Made by a program: the position numbers and the translations under genes. Under the pieces are notes generated by a model. That model saw only the letters and a program-made list of their open reading frames with translations. It was not told the DNA's origin and made no database searches. Shown here in pieces: positions 50,930 to 59,081 of a stretch of 64,000 bases of DNA (positions are counted from its first letter, which is position 1; each line of letters starts with the position of its first letter). This stretch comes from an uncultured Eggerthella sp. (GTDB taxonomy: Bacteria; Actinomycetota; Coriobacteriia; Coriobacteriales; Eggerthellaceae): positions 124,001 to 188,000 of the forward strand of contig UPYK01000002.1 of NCBI GenBank assembly GCA_900538545.1. Direction: 5' to 3'.

Positions 50930-51610
50930 ATGAATGACGAAAAAGACCTGGTGACTAAGCATTTGCAGTACGCACAACCTCAGCCTGTGTCCGCACGCAA
51001 GGCTGCGCCGATCGCGCCTGCCGAAACGCTCGATGAGCTGCGTGCTCTGGTGGAGGGGTGCACCAAGTGCGATCTGTGCGAAACGCGCACGAAGATCGTG
51101 TTCGGTTCTGGCAATCCGCACGCGCGTATTCTCGTAATTGGCGAGGCACCGGGGAAGAATGAAGACTTGCAGGGCGAGCCGTTCGTTGGCGCGGCGGGGA
51201 AGTTCCTGAACGAACTGCTCGAGGACGCTGGCCTCAAGCGCGAGGATATCTTCATCGCGAACGTGCTCAAGTGCAGGCCTCCTGCAAACCGCAATCCTCA
51301 GCCACATGAGATCGAGGCGTGCGCTCCGTATCTGCGTGCGCAAACCAAGATCATCAACCCCGATGTCATCGTTACGCTCGGCAACTTCGCCACGCAATTC
51401 ATCCTACGTACGACGGTAGGTATCACGCGCTTGCGCGGCACGGTGCAGCAGGCAGGGCGCTTTCTGGTGCTGCCCACGTTCCATCCGGCGGCTGCGATCT
51501 ATGATCGTTCTAAGCGAGATGTGCTGATATCCGATTTTAAACAGGTGGGACAGATAGTGCGTGATAGAATGGCAGCGAGAAGTAAGGAACAAGAATCTTC
51601 AGCCGAATAG
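50930..51610 (+). CDS. Uracil-DNA glycosylase, family 4 ([4Fe-4S])
   Basis: 226 residues. The pair CTKCDLC at about 44-50 and later cysteines (LKCRPPANRNP; IEACAPYL) bind the cluster. Catalytic region GEAPGKNEDLQGEPFVGAAG and the LPTFHPAA motif are intact. It removes uracil from DNA. AAGGAG precedes the ATG. The N-terminal 35 residues (EKDLVTKHLQYAQPQPVSAR) are not conserved. It is about 33 bases from the NifU-like gene, so they may be cotranscribed. Confidence 0.93.
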   Translation: MNDEKDLVTKHLQYAQPQPVSARKAAPIAPAETLDELRALVEGCTKCDLCETRTKIVFGSGNPHARILVIGEAPGKNEDLQGEPFVGAAGKFLNELLEDAGLKREDIFIANVLKCRPPANRNPQPHEIEACAPYLRAQTKIINPDVIVTLGNFATQFILRTTVGITRLRGTVQQAGRFLVLPTFHPAAAIYDRSKRDVLISDFKQVGQIVRDRMAARSKEQESSAE

Positions 51611-51643
51611 TCGGCTCGAATCAAAGCAATTAAGGAGACTATC

Positions 51644-51874
51644 ATGGTAGAAAAATCCGATGTAGCTGCAGTGCTCGAACTTATCCGTCCCTCTCTTCAG
51701 GCCGATGGCGGCGATGTCGCGCTCGTCGATGTGAGCGACGATGGCGTGGTCACCGTTGAGCTGCAGGGCGCTTGCAAGGGCTGCCCCATGTCTCAGATGA
51801 CCTTGGCCAATGGCGTTGAGCGCATCCTGAAGGAGCGCATCCCGGGCGTTACTAAGGTTGTGCCGGCACAGTAG
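51644..51874 (+). CDS. NifU C-terminal-domain protein (Fe-S scaffold/carrier)
   Basis: 76 residues, a stand-alone Nfu domain: RPSLQADGGDVALVDV and QGACKGCPMSQMTL, with C44 and C47 to hold a [4Fe-4S] cluster. It likely passes clusters to apo-proteins, which matches a gene set rich in Fe-S enzymes, including the glycosylase just upstream. AAGGAGAC precedes the ATG. Confidence 0.94.
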   Translation: MVEKSDVAAVLELIRPSLQADGGDVALVDVSDDGVVTVELQGACKGCPMSQMTLANGVERILKERIPGVTKVVPAQ

Positions 51875-51895
51875 CAGTAGCAAACGTACGCACTG

Positions 51896-51922
51896 AAGCG
51901 CCGCCCTGTTGCGGCGCTTTTT
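51896..51922 (+). terminator. Rho-independent terminator after the NifU-like gene
   Basis: AAGCGCCGC, loop CCTGTT, GCGGCGCTT, then TTT. Confidence 0.92.
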
Positions 51923-51944
51923 CATCTTGTGAAAGGTTTGTCCT

Positions 51945-52199
51945 ATGGCATTTTGTTGGGAAACACGCGGCTGCGACGAAGAGATGATGTCGCGCTGCCC
52001 GCACAATACACCCGGTGAACGCTGTCCGGCCGACTGTCATTTTGCTGCTTGCCATCGTCCCACTCATCACGTGACCATGGATCCAGCGCTCATATTCCGT
52101 GTCGATCTCGACCGCGAACACTGCATGAAGGACATCTGCCAATTCTGCGAGTTCTTCCTTACGAACGCGCCCGTGCTGGAAAGTGAAACAGCCAAGTAG
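51945..52199 (+). CDS. Small Cys/His-rich protein, unrecognised
   Basis: 84 residues with ten Cys and several His. The pattern CWETRGCDEEMMSRCPHN then GERCPADCHFAACHR faintly recalls two-CW-type proteins; C-x2-C near the end (DICQFCEFF) may add a metal site. Probably binds zinc or iron-sulfur. GAAAGG precedes the ATG. Its position, after an Fe-S carrier gene and before another Cys-pair protein, is suggestive but no function can be stated. Confidence 0.65.
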   Translation: MAFCWETRGCDEEMMSRCPHNTPGERCPADCHFAACHRPTHHVTMDPALIFRVDLDREHCMKDICQFCEFFLTNAPVLESETAK

Positions 52200-52316
52200 C
52201 GGTTCGGCATCAATCGGAAACTGACCTCTTGAATCGAGCGGAGTTTTTCGATAATGAAGGCACGCTCGATTGACAGATACAACACCTGGTACGTAGCGCG
52301 TAAGAGGAGGTCAGCC

Positions 52317-52544
52317 ATGGATGATGTTCTAGTCAAATGCCCGAATTGCGGCATCAAGGATCTCGATCTGCGTGCGTATACGTCCATGATGGTCTTGAGC
52401 AATACGCAGGCACTCTTCACGGTATATTGCAATCACTGCAACCAGACCGTATCCACGGTGGCGAACATCCCTCCCGTGCTCTATCCCGATGTGTATCAGG
52501 CAGCTGCCGAAGTGGACGCCGGCATGGGACGCAAGGTCGAATAG
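52317..52544 (+). CDS. Small zinc-ribbon-like protein, unrecognised
   Basis: 75 residues from the ATG at 52317, which has a strong AGAGGAGG site; the frame opens at 52254 but that part is basic and lacks an RBS. CPNCG (8-12) and YCNHCN (about 37-42) form a four-Cys zinc ribbon. The rest, NIPPVLYPDVYQAAAEVDAG, is not recognised. Possibly a small nucleic-acid or protein-binding adapter. Confidence 0.65.
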   Translation: MDDVLVKCPNCGIKDLDLRAYTSMMVLSNTQALFTVYCNHCNQTVSTVANIPPVLYPDVYQAAAEVDAGMGRKVE

Positions 52545-52669
52545 CACCTTGGCGCTCTGAGTGCGTGCTCACCCTTGAGTTCAGGCCATGATGGCCGCAA
52601 AGATCGCCTTCATGGCTCCATTTAGTTGGTGGCCTTGGGAGCGTTCGGTTCAATGCTTATAATGGGAGC

Positions 52670-53506
52670 ATGCTCAACGATCTCTATCAAACACTTGATC
52701 CCATAGCTTTTACGATCGGCCCGTTTTCGGCGCGTTGGTACGGCATTGCCTATGCGCTTGGCTTTTTGCTGGCGGCCGTGGTCATTTACTTCGTGGGTAA
52801 GCGCTGGAAGATGCGCTTCGATTTCGAGAACATCTGCGTGGTCATCATCTGCGCGATGGTGGGCGTGATCATCGGTGGGCGCTTGGGTTATGTGCTCGTT
52901 TACAATGGTCCCTTCTATGCGGCGCACCCGCTCGAGGTGCTGAACTTTGCGAATGGTGGCATGAGCTTCCATGGCGGGTTAGTAGGCGCGCTGCTCGCTG
53001 GCATCGTGGCGGCGAAGATCATCAAGATGCCCTATCTTTCTTTGCTCGATGTGGCCATCATCGGTGTGCCGATCGGGTTGTTCTTCGGCCGTTGCGCGAA
53101 CTTCGTCAATGGTGAGCTTTGGGGTGCGCCGACCGATCTGCCTTGGGGCGTGGTGTTCGGCGGCTCGGCAGGGATGGTGTCACGTCATCCGAGCCAGCTC
53201 TATGAGGCACTGCTCGAAGGAGCGGTGCTCTTCGCTATCCTGTTCGCGATGTCGTTCAAGAAGCCGCCCTTTCCGCGCGGAACTTACATCGGCACCTTTT
53301 TGGTGGGCTATGGCATCTTCCGCTTCCTGGTCGAGTTCATTCGCCAGCCTGATGCACAGATCGGCTACCTGCTTGGAGATTGGTTTACGATGGGGCAACT
53401 TCTTTCGATTCCGCTCATTGTGGCGGGGGCGATTGTGCTTATATATGCCTGTGTAACGAAGCGGCCGCAAGAAGGGCCGTATTCATTAGTGAATGAGGAG
53501 GAATAA
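52670..53506 (+). CDS. lgt: Prolipoprotein diacylglyceryl transferase
   Basis: 278 residues with about seven membrane segments. The family signature GRCANFVNGELWG is at about 142-154, preceded by GGRLGYVLVYN and GGMSFHGGLVGALLAG. Lgt adds diacylglycerol from phosphatidylglycerol to the lipobox Cys of exported lipoproteins, such as the one at 61210. GGGAGC precedes the ATG. The next gene begins one base after its stop. Confidence 0.96.
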   Translation: MLNDLYQTLDPIAFTIGPFSARWYGIAYALGFLLAAVVIYFVGKRWKMRFDFENICVVIICAMVGVIIGGRLGYVLVYNGPFYAAHPLEVLNFANGGMSFHGGLVGALLAGIVAAKIIKMPYLSLLDVAIIGVPIGLFFGRCANFVNGELWGAPTDLPWGVVFGGSAGMVSRHPSQLYEALLEGAVLFAILFAMSFKKPPFPRGTYIGTFLVGYGIFRFLVEFIRQPDAQIGYLLGDWFTMGQLLSIPLIVAGAIVLIYACVTKRPQEGPYSLVNEEE

Positions 53507-53507
53507 C

Positions 53508-53888
53508 ATGAAACTTCAGTTCTTCAAATGTGAACATTGCGGCAATATCGCGGTGAAGCTTTTTGACGAAGGTCCAGCGCTGTTCTGCTGCGGCGAAAAG
53601 ATGAGCGAATTAGTGCCCGATAGTGTCGAGGCTTCTCATGAGAAGCACATTCCCGTTATCGATTTCGTTGATGGCGTGGTGCGTGTGAAGGTCGGCGAAG
53701 AGCCGCATCCTATGATCGATACGCACTGGATCACCATGATCGTGCTCGAGACGAACCGCGGCTTCCAGTACGTGAAGCTGAATCCTGGCGATGCGCCCGA
53801 GGCTGAATTTGCGCTCGCACCAGGCGAGAACCCCATCGCGGCGTACGATTACTGCAATATCCATGGCCTGTGGGTCAAGGAGGTCTAG
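53508..53888 (+). CDS. Desulfoferrodoxin-like superoxide reductase
   Basis: 126 residues from the ATG at 53508 (GAGGAG within the end of lgt). The N-terminal desulforedoxin part has C8, C11, C27 and C28. The reductase domain has the His/Cys ligands of the Fe centre: SHEKHIPV, EEPHPMIDTHWI, and YCNIHGLW at the end. It reduces superoxide to peroxide in anaerobes without making oxygen. Its link to lgt is only positional. Confidence 0.9.
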   Translation: MKLQFFKCEHCGNIAVKLFDEGPALFCCGEKMSELVPDSVEASHEKHIPVIDFVDGVVRVKVGEEPHPMIDTHWITMIVLETNRGFQYVKLNPGDAPEAEFALAPGENPIAAYDYCNIHGLWVKEV

Positions 53889-53957
53889 CCTGAAGCAGAG
53901 CTAGGCTAGAGCGGAGGCTGCTCGGGCGGTCGTCGTTCAAGTTCAGAATGCAGCATG

Positions 53958-53990
53958 GAAAGCCGATCGTCTGATCGGCTTTCTTGCTTT
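53958..53990 (+). terminator. Rho-independent terminator after the desulfoferrodoxin gene
   Basis: GAAAGCCGATC, loop GTCT, GATCGGCTTTC, then TTGCTTT. Confidence 0.88.
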
Positions 53991-54062
53991 GAGCGAATGA
54001 TTCGCTGCCTCAAAAACGAGCGAGGCATTACGTATGGTGAAGAATTTCTATAAGATAGATAT

Positions 54063-55670
54063 ATGGCAAAACGAAAGAAACAATCTGGTGTGAAGCGCGC
54101 ACGGCAAGAGGCCCGGCCGGCTGAGCTTCCGTGTACTGACGAGCAGCCAGCCGTGGCTATTGTTGGCGGGGGCGCTTCGGGCATCGCGGCGGCGTGCGTT
54201 GTTGCGGCTTGCGCGCGCGCGGCGCAGGTGGGCGTGCGCGTCGTTCTTCTAGAAAAAGGCAGGCGCATGGGGTCGTCTATCTTGCGGAGCGGCAATGGAC
54301 GCTGCAATTTCTCGCATGAAGATATGCGCCCCGTTCTGTTCAACCAACCCGCGTTCGTTGAGCAGGTCTTTGATGCGCTCGAGATGGCGTTCGCTGATTC
54401 TCCGTTAAAGACCTCGGGCGCTCCTGTGCGCAGCGCCTACGAGAACGCCGTTCTGCAATGGTTCACTTCTCTCGGTCTTGTTTGGCGTGAAGCGCCGCTT
54501 TCGGGCGGGGCGCTCTATCCGTTCTCGAACAAGGCTGCCTCGGTGCTCGAGGTGCTCGAAGCTGAACTCGATCGTTGCAACGTTGAGCGCTATTGCGGCG
54601 TTACGGTCGCGCAGATCGCACAACAGAAGGATCGTTTCGCGCTCGAAGTGCAGCGCACCGAAGAGAGCTCGCCAGGGAAGGGGGGCGCCGCTTCTGCGCA
54701 TGCAGGCGGCATTGCTTCTGCGAATGCAGAAGGCGGAACTTCGGGCAAACGAGAGACCTTCTTCGCCGATGCTGTTGTCTATGCTGCGGGCGGAGGTGCT
54801 CCTTCCCTTCACGAGCAGGGCGTTCTCGCAGGCATCGAGCGTGTTGCTTGCCGGCCTGTCTTAGGACCGCTTGCCACCTCGACAGAGCTTCTTTCTGGTC
54901 TTGATGGCATTCGTGTGCGTGTTCGTTTGAGTTGCGATGCGAAAGGCTTTTCCGAAGAAGGTGAGCTGTTGTTTCGCTCGTATGGCATTTCCGGCATCGT
55001 GGTGTTCAATGCTTCGCGGTTCGTGGAAGCAGGCGATGTTGTCTCGCTCGATTTCATTCCTGAGCGCCCGCTTGCTCGATTGATCGATCTGCTGCAGGCG
55101 CGTGCTGCCTTTTTGGAGCAGCGCAATGGATCTGCTCCGACGGCTCTCGATCTATTGCGCGGGTTCTTCGTTCCCGAAGTGGCGCACGCGATCGTGCGCT
55201 CTGCGATAGCGAATTGCAGAGGTGCTGTGGGCGACCGATCGATGGCAGCAGAGATTGGGACTGCACGCCTCCTTGACGAAGCGATGATCGAAGCGGTCGC
55301 AAAAGCGATCAAGTCGTTCGAGCTTGAGGTCAAGGGCATCGGCGACGCAGGTCAGTGTCAGGTGCAGCGTGGTGGATTCTGTTCAGGTAGCGTGAACGCC
55401 AAAACCATGGAAGCATCTGCCGTTTCGGGCTTGTATCTTTGTGGCGAAGCACTCGATGTCGATGCTTCTTGTGGGGGGTATAACCTTCATTGGGCGTGGT
55501 CAAGCGGTCTTTTGGCGGGGCTTTCGATCGCGCGCGACCTGAATCTTCTGAAGCGGAAGACGCCGCCCGTTCCCTTTGAAAGCGCCGATGCGCGAAGAAA
55601 AGATGGCTCTTGCGCAACCGATCCGGCCTGGCGTATCGCTGCATCGGCTCTGGAGCGTGAGTCGGCATGA
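54063..55670 (+). CDS. HI0933/BaiN-like NAD(P)/FAD-dependent flavoprotein
   Basis: 535 residues. A basic leader of about 30 residues precedes the FAD fold (AVAIVGGGASGIAAACVV at about 31-48). The family motif LRSGNGRCNFSHED (about 79-92) and the final DVDASCGGYNLHWAWSSG identify the HI0933/YhiN/BaiN-like family. Residues about 200-225 are a Gly/Ala/Ser insertion (GKGGAASAHAGGIASANAEG) not usual in the family. Physiological substrate unknown; some relatives reduce steroid double bonds. Its stop overlaps the next start (ATGA at 55667-55670), so the two flavoproteins are translationally coupled. Confidence 0.88.
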   Translation: MAKRKKQSGVKRARQEARPAELPCTDEQPAVAIVGGGASGIAAACVVAACARAAQVGVRVVLLEKGRRMGSSILRSGNGRCNFSHEDMRPVLFNQPAFVEQVFDALEMAFADSPLKTSGAPVRSAYENAVLQWFTSLGLVWREAPLSGGALYPFSNKAASVLEVLEAELDRCNVERYCGVTVAQIAQQKDRFALEVQRTEESSPGKGGAASAHAGGIASANAEGGTSGKRETFFADAVVYAAGGGAPSLHEQGVLAGIERVACRPVLGPLATSTELLSGLDGIRVRVRLSCDAKGFSEEGELLFRSYGISGIVVFNASRFVEAGDVVSLDFIPERPLARLIDLLQARAAFLEQRNGSAPTALDLLRGFFVPEVAHAIVRSAIANCRGAVGDRSMAAEIGTARLLDEAMIEAVAKAIKSFELEVKGIGDAGQCQVQRGGFCSGSVNAKTMEASAVSGLYLCGEALDVDASCGGYNLHWAWSSGLLAGLSIARDLNLLKRKTPPVPFESADARRKDGSCATDPAWRIAASALERESA

Positions 55671-58030
55671 TCGATGTTTCAGGTCTGAAGCTTTCGCTCG
55701 ATGCGGGCTTGCCCGATGGTCGGGCGCTTGCGCTTCGAGAGATCGCTCGGCAGCTCGGCGTGAAGCCAGACTCGATCGAGGGCGCCCAATTGTTGAAGCG
55801 CAGCGTTGATGCGCGCAAGAAAGCGAACGTGCATTTCACCGCGAGCTATCGGTTGGAGCTGTCTTCCGAGTGCGAAGAGCGTTTGCTTGCGCGAGCCGAA
55901 CAAAAGGATGCGAAGCTGAAGGGCTTGCAGATCAAGCCAGCCACTCCCTATGTGCCGCTTGAGATTCCTCGGCTTGGGGCGTCCGACCTGCCGCCGGTGG
56001 TAGTAGGCGCAGGGCCTGCTGGGCTCTTTGCTGCTTGGTACCTTGCGAAGAGCGGGCTCAAACCGCTTCTCGTTGAGCAGGGTGCGCCGGTGGAGGAGCG
56101 CGCGCACGATGTGGAGACCTTCTTCCGAACGGGAGAGCTCAACCCCTGGTCGAATATACAGTTTGGTGAAGGCGGTGCGGGCACGTTTTCCGACGGCAAG
56201 TTCACGACCAATCTCAAGAATCGCTATACGGCACATGTGCTGCACTGGTTCGTTGATGCGGGTGCTCCCGAGAGCATCCTATGGCAAGCGCATCCTCACG
56301 TGGGAAGCGATAATCTTGCGCGCATCGTGTCTGCCATTCGCGAGGACATCATTCGCCTTGGCGGCGAAGTGTATTTTCACACGAAGCTTGTTGAGATGAA
56401 GCTCGAAGACGGCCGGCTCACTTCGATCATGCTGCGTAATGCTCAAACTGGCGAAGAGACGCTTCAGCCTTGCACTGCGCTTGTCCTAGCATGCGGTCAT
56501 TCGGCGCGCGACACGTTCGAGCTTATTCGTGATGCGGGGTTCGCCATGGAGCAAAAGCCCTTCTCGATGGGGGTGCGCATCGAGCATCCTCAGGCGCTCA
56601 TCAACGAAGCGCAGTGGGGAAGCGCGGCAACGCACCCGGCGCTCGGCGCGGCCGAATACAAGCTAGCCATCCACCTTCCGAGCGGACGCAGCGTGTACAG
56701 CTTCTGCATGTGCCCTGGTGGAGAGGTGGTTGCCGCAGCTAGCGAGGCGGGTGGCATTGTTACCAACGGCATGAGCAACTACGCGCGCGATGGCAAGAAT
56801 GCGAACGCGGCGCTTTTGGTGAACGTGGATCCGGCGGATCTTGCGAGCAGCGATGTGCTTGCTGGGGTCGAATTGCAGCGCGCGGTCGAACAGCGAGCGT
56901 ATCGTGTTGCGCAAGAGCAGGGGGGAGCGCCCTATCAGGCGCCGGCGCAAACGGTCGGGGCGTTTCTGGGCAAAGAGCACGCTTTTGGTGGCGATACGGT
57001 GCACTGCGATCCAACCTACGAACGCGGCGTGGTCGAAGCGCCGCTCGATGAGGTGCTGCCCGATTTCATCACGAAGGCTCTGCGTGAAGCATTGCCGCTC
57101 ATGGGAAAGAGGATCCGCGGTTTCGACAACCCAGGTGCGCTCCTTACCGCGCCCGAGACGCGCTCCTCTTCACCGATGCGCATCTGCCGCGACGAATCGC
57201 TCCAGGCTTATCGCGCGTGTTCGGCGGCGGAGGAAGTAAGTTCCGCGTCAGGGATCTATCCGTGCGGAGAAGGGCCAGGGTTTGCGGGCGGCATCATGTC
57301 GGCTGCGATCGATGGCATCAAGGTGGCAGAGGAGGTCGCGCGTTCGTATGAGGCTGCGCCAGCGGCTGTGAAGGGCGCTGCAACAGTGGCACAGGCTGTT
57401 TCACCAGCGTCTTTGCCTGTTTCGACCACTGAAGCAGCAGCTGCACTTCGAGCGGGCAAGCCGGTAATCTTTCCGACCGACACGGTGTTTGGACTTGGCG
57501 TTGCTGTGAACCACGCGCCTTCGCCTGCAGAGCTCTACCAGCTCAAACAGCGAACGGACGATAAGCCCATCGCCTGGCTGGTGGGAAACATCGACGATCT
57601 TGCGCGCTATGGGAAGAATGTTTCCGTCCAAGCTCTTGAACTTGCGCGCGCGCATTGGCCTGGGGCGCTCACGCTCATCGTTGAAGCCTCCGATGAAGTG
57701 CCGCCAGCTTACCGAAGCGCCGCCGGCACGATCGCGCTGCGCGCGCCCAACGACGCAACCGCACGTACGCTCATCGAGCAGGTTGGGCCGCTTGCCACCA
57801 CGTCCGCGAACCTCTCGGGGGAGCCCGCACCAACGCGCACTGAAGAGCTCTCACCTGCGCTCACCGCATGTGTTGCTACGGTGGCGGGTGAGGCCTTGGG
57901 TGGTCATGCCTCCGCGGTGGTGGACTGCACGCAAACGCCCGCGCGCATCGTTCGCCAAGGAGCGATCACGCTCGATCTGTTCACCAACGGTTCACCCGCT
58001 AACGATTCAGAAACCATTACGAGAAAATGA
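55667..58030 (+). CDS. COG2509-like FAD-dependent dehydrogenase fused to a YrdC/Sua5 domain
   Basis: 787 residues. Residues 1-95 match the N-terminal domain of the COG2509 family, residues about 105-565 are the FAD part (VVVGAGPAGLFAAWYLAKSG; FGEGGAGTFSDGKFTT; GEGPGFAGGIMSAAIDG). After an Ala/Pro/Val linker, residues about 588-787 are a YrdC/Sua5 fold: KPVIFPTDTVFGLG, KQRTDDKPIAWLVG, HWPGALTLIVE, TTSANLSG (about 711-718). That domain makes threonylcarbamoyl-AMP for t6A in tRNA. The reading frame is unbroken. This joining is unusual. If no free Sua5 exists elsewhere, this domain would be essential. Confidence 0.85.
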   Translation: MIDVSGLKLSLDAGLPDGRALALREIARQLGVKPDSIEGAQLLKRSVDARKKANVHFTASYRLELSSECEERLLARAEQKDAKLKGLQIKPATPYVPLEIPRLGASDLPPVVVGAGPAGLFAAWYLAKSGLKPLLVEQGAPVEERAHDVETFFRTGELNPWSNIQFGEGGAGTFSDGKFTTNLKNRYTAHVLHWFVDAGAPESILWQAHPHVGSDNLARIVSAIREDIIRLGGEVYFHTKLVEMKLEDGRLTSIMLRNAQTGEETLQPCTALVLACGHSARDTFELIRDAGFAMEQKPFSMGVRIEHPQALINEAQWGSAATHPALGAAEYKLAIHLPSGRSVYSFCMCPGGEVVAAASEAGGIVTNGMSNYARDGKNANAALLVNVDPADLASSDVLAGVELQRAVEQRAYRVAQEQGGAPYQAPAQTVGAFLGKEHAFGGDTVHCDPTYERGVVEAPLDEVLPDFITKALREALPLMGKRIRGFDNPGALLTAPETRSSSPMRICRDESLQAYRACSAAEEVSSASGIYPCGEGPGFAGGIMSAAIDGIKVAEEVARSYEAAPAAVKGAATVAQAVSPASLPVSTTEAAAALRAGKPVIFPTDTVFGLGVAVNHAPSPAELYQLKQRTDDKPIAWLVGNIDDLARYGKNVSVQALELARAHWPGALTLIVEASDEVPPAYRSAAGTIALRAPNDATARTLIEQVGPLATTSANLSGEPAPTRTEELSPALTACVATVAGEALGGHASAVVDCTQTPARIVRQGAITLDLFTNGSPANDSETITRK

Positions 58031-58112
58031 TCGGTTATTTGTTCGCGATCACTACTATGAAAGAACATCTTTGAGCCTCTTGGAGGCGGCAACATGAGGA
58101 AGGCAGGAACGT

Positions 58113-59078
58113 ATGACTTCAGAAGTGCAAATCGAACGTATTGAGCATTTCATCGGCTCAAGTGACGGAACGTCGCAGTTGCGCGTTCTGCTCTGGATTC
58201 CCTACCTTCCCGAAAACGAACTCAAGGGCATCGTCCAGATCGTTCATGGCATGGAAGAGCACATCGACCGCTACGATGAATTCGCCCGTTTCCTTGCGCG
58301 CAACGGATTTGTGGTAGGCGCGCATGATCACGTGGGGCATGGCAAGAGCGTGCTCGACGCGCGCGACTTGGGTCACATCACGCTCGACCAGGGCGATGCG
58401 GTGCTCGTCAATGATGTCGACCGTGTTCGTCGAGCGCTGTTCGAGCAGTTCAGCGATCTGCCGTATTTCATCTTCGGGCATTCCATGGGAAGCTTCGTCA
58501 CACGTGTCTACTTGAGCGAGCATGCCAAAGGCGTGCAGGGCGCGATCATATGCGGCACCGGCAACCAGCCTGCGTTGCTTGCACGAAGCGGGAATCTGCT
58601 CGCGCATACGATCGGCGCGGTGATGGGGGAGCGCTACAAGTCGAAAGTGCTCGATTCGATGGGCGCTGGTGGTTTTGCGCGCACGATCGAGAACCCCCGC
58701 ACGCCGCTCGATTGGATCTCGGTCGACCCGGCGGTGGTCGATGCCTATATCGATGACCCGCTCTGTGGGGTCATGTTCACCGTGGGTGGGTATGCAGCGC
58801 TCACCGGGGTGGTCGCACGGGCGGTCGATCCACGTGTGGCGGCACGTGTCCCCAAAGATCTGCCACTGCTGTTCATCGCGGGCGCCGAAGACCCGGTGGG
58901 TGAGAACGGCAAAGCGGTCGTTCGCGCGGTCGAGTTGTATCGAGACGCGGGTGTAAAGGATGTTTCGCTCATCCTCTATCCGGGCATGCGCCATGAGATT
59001 CTGAATGAGCCTGGCAAGCAGACTGTCTATGCAGATGTGCTCGCGTGGCTCTGCGAGCATGCGCAAGAAGGAAACTAG
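58113..59078 (+). CDS. Alpha/beta hydrolase, monoacylglycerol lipase/lysophospholipase-like
   Basis: 321 residues. The nucleophile elbow is FIFGHSMGSF (Ser near 127), with an acidic residue in LLFIAGAEDPVGENG and His in YPGMRHEILNEPG. HGMEEHIDRYDEFARFLA at about 46-63 and HDHVGHGKS are typical of the lysophospholipase/monoacylglycerol lipase group. The next gene, glycerol kinase, begins 3 bases after its stop, suggesting that the glycerol freed here is phosphorylated next. No signal peptide; cytoplasmic. Confidence 0.88.
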   Translation: MTSEVQIERIEHFIGSSDGTSQLRVLLWIPYLPENELKGIVQIVHGMEEHIDRYDEFARFLARNGFVVGAHDHVGHGKSVLDARDLGHITLDQGDAVLVNDVDRVRRALFEQFSDLPYFIFGHSMGSFVTRVYLSEHAKGVQGAIICGTGNQPALLARSGNLLAHTIGAVMGERYKSKVLDSMGAGGFARTIENPRTPLDWISVDPAVVDAYIDDPLCGVMFTVGGYAALTGVVARAVDPRVAARVPKDLPLLFIAGAEDPVGENGKAVVRAVELYRDAGVKDVSLILYPGMRHEILNEPGKQTVYADVLAWLCEHAQEGN

Positions 59079-59081
59079 CCG

